Source: Acidobacteriaceae bacterium (GTDB taxonomy: Bacteria > Acidobacteriota > Terriglobia > Terriglobales > Acidobacteriaceae). From it: 37,653 bases of DNA. Numbering within the stretch: position 1 is the first letter of the stretch; each line of letters begins with the position of its first letter. Positions 35,622 through 37,653 of this stretch are shown here, piece by piece. The stretch is from contig JANXUR010000022.1 in NCBI GenBank assembly GCA_025356095.1, forward strand, positions 1 through 37,653. Direction: 5' to 3'. The translations under genes were made by a program, and so were the position numbers. The notes under the pieces were generated by a model that saw nothing but the letters and a program-made list of their open reading frames with translations, made no database searches and was not told the DNA's origin.

Positions 35622-36659
35622 TCAGGTATTGCCTAGGGCGCCGACTGCGGCCACAGTGTGCTGCCGCACCAGCTCTTCCGCAATCTTTTGGTTCACGCCA
35701 TGCTCCACAAACTCGCGCGTCACCCGAATGGCATTCTTGATGGCGTTTGCATTGGATGAGCCGTGGCCAATCACGCATGCACCCTTCACCCCCAGCAGCG
35801 GGGCACCACCATACTCGGTGTGGTCCATGGTCTTGCGGAATTCGCCGAAAGCGTTACGCAGCATAAAGCTGTTGATCTGCCGCAGCAAGGTCGCCTTCAG
35901 CGACTTCTTTAACTGATAGCGCACCAACCGGGCCACGCCTTCACTGGTCTTCAGCGCGACGTTGCCCACAAAGCCGTCGCACACCAGCACGTCCACCTTG
36001 CCGGTGTAGATGTCGCGGCCTTCCACGTTGCCAATGAAATTGATTGGCAGTTGCTTCAGCAACGCAAACGTCTGGCGCGTCAACTCGTTGCCTTTGGTCT
36101 CTTCTTCGCCAATGGAAAGCAGCCCCACCCGTGGGCGCTCCATGCCAAACATCCCGCGGCAATACGTCTCGCCCATAATAGCGAACTGCTCGAGGTTGCT
36201 GGGCTTGCAATCTACATTGGCACCAACGTCCAGCAGAATCGCAGCGGCTCCGGTCGCGGTCGGGAATACCGCCGCCAATGCCGGACGCTCCACCCCCGGC
36301 AGCGTACCCAGCACCATCTTGGCAGTGGCCATGGCTGCGCCGGTGTTGCCAGCGGTAATAAAGCCCTGCGCCTTGCCATCCCGCACTAACCGCAGACCCA
36401 CTCGCATAGAGGAGTCGCGCTTGGCGCGCACCGCCTGTGCGGCTTTGTCGTCCATGGTAATGGCTTCGCTGGCGTGGACAATTTCTATGCGCGGGTCGTC
36501 TGCCGCGCCGTGGCGATCCAACGCCAGACGCACCTCAGGCTCGCGGCCCACCAGCAGAATTTTCACGTCCTGCTCGCGCACCGCTGCCAGCACGCCCTCA
36601 ATCTCTGGCTTGGGCGCGCGGTCCGATCCCATCGCATCTACTGCAATGATGGTTGGCAT
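35622..36659 (-). CDS. plsX: Phosphate acyltransferase PlsX
   Basis: Converts acyl-ACP to acyl phosphate, the first donor for phospholipid synthesis. The 345-residue protein begins [19 protein letters not shown] and carries the [10 protein letters not shown] region, a GANVDCKP segment and the [22 protein letters not shown] ending of the family. It lies 19 bases after rpmF in the common yceD-rpmF-plsX order, so cotranscription is near certain. No clear ribosome binding site precedes its ATG. Confidence 0.97.
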   Translation of the reverse strand: MPTIIAVDAMGSDRAPKPEIEGVLAAVREQDVKILLVGREPEVRLALDRHGAADDPRIEIVHASEAITMDDKAAQAVRAKRDSSMRVGLRLVRDGKAQGFITAGNTGAAMATAKMVLGTLPGVERPALAAVFPTATGAAAILLDVGANVDCKPSNLEQFAIMGETYCRGMFGMERPRVGLLSIGEEETKGNELTRQTFALLKQLPINFIGNVEGRDIYTGKVDVLVCDGFVGNVALKTSEGVARLVRYQLKKSLKATLLRQINSFMLRNAFGEFRKTMDHTEYGGAPLLGVKGACVIGHGSSNANAIKNAIRVTREFVEHGVNQKIAEELVRQHTVAAVGALGNT

Positions 36660-36678
36660 TCAGTTTTAAGGGATCTGG

Positions 36679-36864
36679 TTACTTGCTCTCGCCGACCGCG
36701 ATCACTTCGCGGCCCTTGTAGTGGCCACACTTCGCGCAGGCGCGGTGGGGCAGCTTCTTCTCTTTGCAGTTGGGGCACTCGGCCATGGTGGGCTGGCTCA
36801 AAAAGTCGTGAGCGCGGCGGTTGCCGGTGCGCGCCTTGGAATGGCGCCGTTTAGGATTAGGCAT
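36679..36864 (-). CDS. rpmF: 50S ribosomal protein L32
   Basis: Large-subunit ribosomal protein, 61 residues: MPNPKRRHSKARTGNRRAHDFL followed by a four-Cys zinc ribbon (CPNC and CAKC). ATG 36864 is supported by AGGAG seven bases upstream; a longer open frame to 36936 would add 24 unrelated residues. The Cys-containing form is the zinc-binding paralogue type. Confidence 0.97.
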   Translation of the reverse strand: MPNPKRRHSKARTGNRRAHDFLSQPTMAECPNCKEKKLPHRACAKCGHYKGREVIAVGESK

Positions 36865-36935
36865 GACTGAATCTCCTGATGCCGGAAGGTGACTGGAACT
36901 TCGTTCCACTCCCCACAAAACCCGGCCAAAACACA

Positions 36936-36977
36936 AAATGTTTACTTCTGAATCCTTACTTCTGAACGCTTACTTCT
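36936..36977 (-). repeat. Three 14-bp tandem units over the end of the yceD-type gene
   Basis: Minus-strand units AGAAGTAAGCGTTC, AGAAGTAAGGATTC and AGAAGTAAACATTT. The TAA in the first is the gene's stop; the other two fall 14 and 28 bases on, so TAA occurs once in each frame. Confidence 0.9.
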
Positions 36978-37527
36978 TAAATTTCGCTTGCAACTCCTGC
37001 AGTGTTGCCCAGCGCGCATCCACTGGCTTTTCGCAGGTGCAAGTTTCCCGGTTGCGATCTACCCCGCAAGTCGGACATAGCCCTTTACAATCCTCGCCGC
37101 ATAACACCCGCAGCGGCAGGTCGAGCAGAATCTGCTCACGCAGTACTTCGGCCAGTTCTAAACCTTCGCCGCCGTAGAAGCTGATTTCGCTTTCCGCGCC
37201 GCTTAGTTCCAATTCTGGCGACTTCGCCTTGCCGCTCAGCGAAGGTTCCGGACGGTACAGCAAGTCGTAGTCGCGATGGATGTCGCGCTCCACCGGCTTG
37301 AGACACCGCGCACAGGGCATTTCCACCCGGGTCGCGAGCTTGCCGTGCAGACGAACATCCTGCAAAACCAAACCCTTACCATGATGTTCTTCAAACAATT
37401 CGGCGCGGCCCGTCGTCTTCACGGGAGCCACGAGTCGTCCGTCCGAGCCTAAATCTACGGCTGCGGCGGGCAACTCCTCCTCAAAATCAAGCGGCTCTAG
37501 TTCCAGCTCGCGGATGGTAATCAACAT
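36970..37527 (-). CDS. yceD: YceD/DUF177-family protein
   Basis: Conserved protein found before rpmF and linked to 23S rRNA accumulation in other bacteria. The 185-residue protein has a beta-rich N-terminal half with MPCARCLKPVERD, and a C-terminal zinc-ribbon-like cluster (LCGEDCKGLCPTCGVDRNRETCTC), the family's Cys-rich end. GGAGG lies about 12 bases before the ATG. It is the first visible gene of the yceD-rpmF-plsX cluster; the 126 bases upstream to the window edge contain no confident promoter. Confidence 0.93.
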   Translation of the reverse strand: MLITIRELELEPLDFEEELPAAAVDLGSDGRLVAPVKTTGRAELFEEHHGKGLVLQDVRLHGKLATRVEMPCARCLKPVERDIHRDYDLLYRPEPSLSGKAKSPELELSGAESEISFYGGEGLELAEVLREQILLDLPLRVLCGEDCKGLCPTCGVDRNRETCTCEKPVDARWATLQELQAKFKK

Positions 37528-37653
37528 GGGCGAACCCGCGCCTCCAGCATTTCAGTTGCAGTAGCCCCAGCCAAACGGACGAACCGGGGTGCGGGGCCCA
37601 CGCCGCACTTCAAGGTAGCGTAAGCACTTGAGGAAGCAATAGTTAAGGATAGC

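Overview
This window looks like a piece of an Acidobacteriota chromosome (Terriglobia-like, moderately high GC). The inference rests on the gene content: a TonB-dependent receptor with an N-terminal carboxypeptidase-regulatory-like domain, a large secreted S53 (kumamolisin-type) protease carrying repeated Ig-like domains with an interrupted membrane-anchored C-terminus, a Ser/Thr kinase fused to an AAA ATPase and helical repeats, and several lineage-type hypothetical proteins. No rRNA, tRNA, CRISPR array, prophage or insertion sequence was seen.

Layout. 1-350: the 3' end of an HU/IHF-type gene (+) with a bidirectional terminator. 353-5505 (-): the S53 protease and the membrane serine protease SppA. 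5578-8831 (-): a three-gene export operon (HlyD-type adaptor, ABC ATPase, ABC-2 permease). 8832-9329: the only gene-free stretch above 300 bases, a divergent control region. 9332-14273 (+): a kinase/AAA/helical-repeat protein coupled to an acetoacetate-decarboxylase-like hypothetical. These converge on a large flavoprotein (14295-16442, -), which is divergent from a TonB-dependent receptor (16629-19865, +). A LysR regulator (+) follows.

21045-29938 is a long minus-strand housekeeping run: an exported glutathione-peroxidase-like protein, an isoprenylcysteine-methyltransferase-like membrane protein, D-Ala-D-Ala ligase, arginase, asparaginyl-tRNA synthetase, a sugar-isomerase-like TIM barrel, gamma-glutamyltransferase and a five-helix membrane protein. 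30126-33542 (+) holds a secreted hypothetical, a diacylglycerol-kinase-family protein and a small single-pass membrane protein. 33616-37527 (-) is the conserved yceD-rpmF-plsX-fabD lipid/ribosome cluster, but with a NYN-domain (PIN-like) nuclease gene wedged between plsX and fabD.

The most unusual signals are: (i) the NYN gene, which can only be transcribed through an intrinsic terminator placed directly before its ribosome binding site; (ii) a repeated pattern of short 12-16 bp tandem arrays at gene ends, most of whose units repeat a stop codon, either in the same frame or spread over all three frames; (iii) an Ig-like domain in the S53 protease split by a two-helix membrane hairpin with a polyarginine turn and a lipobox-like Cys; and (iv) a palindromic DNA segment encoding a low-complexity insert inside the kinase domain.
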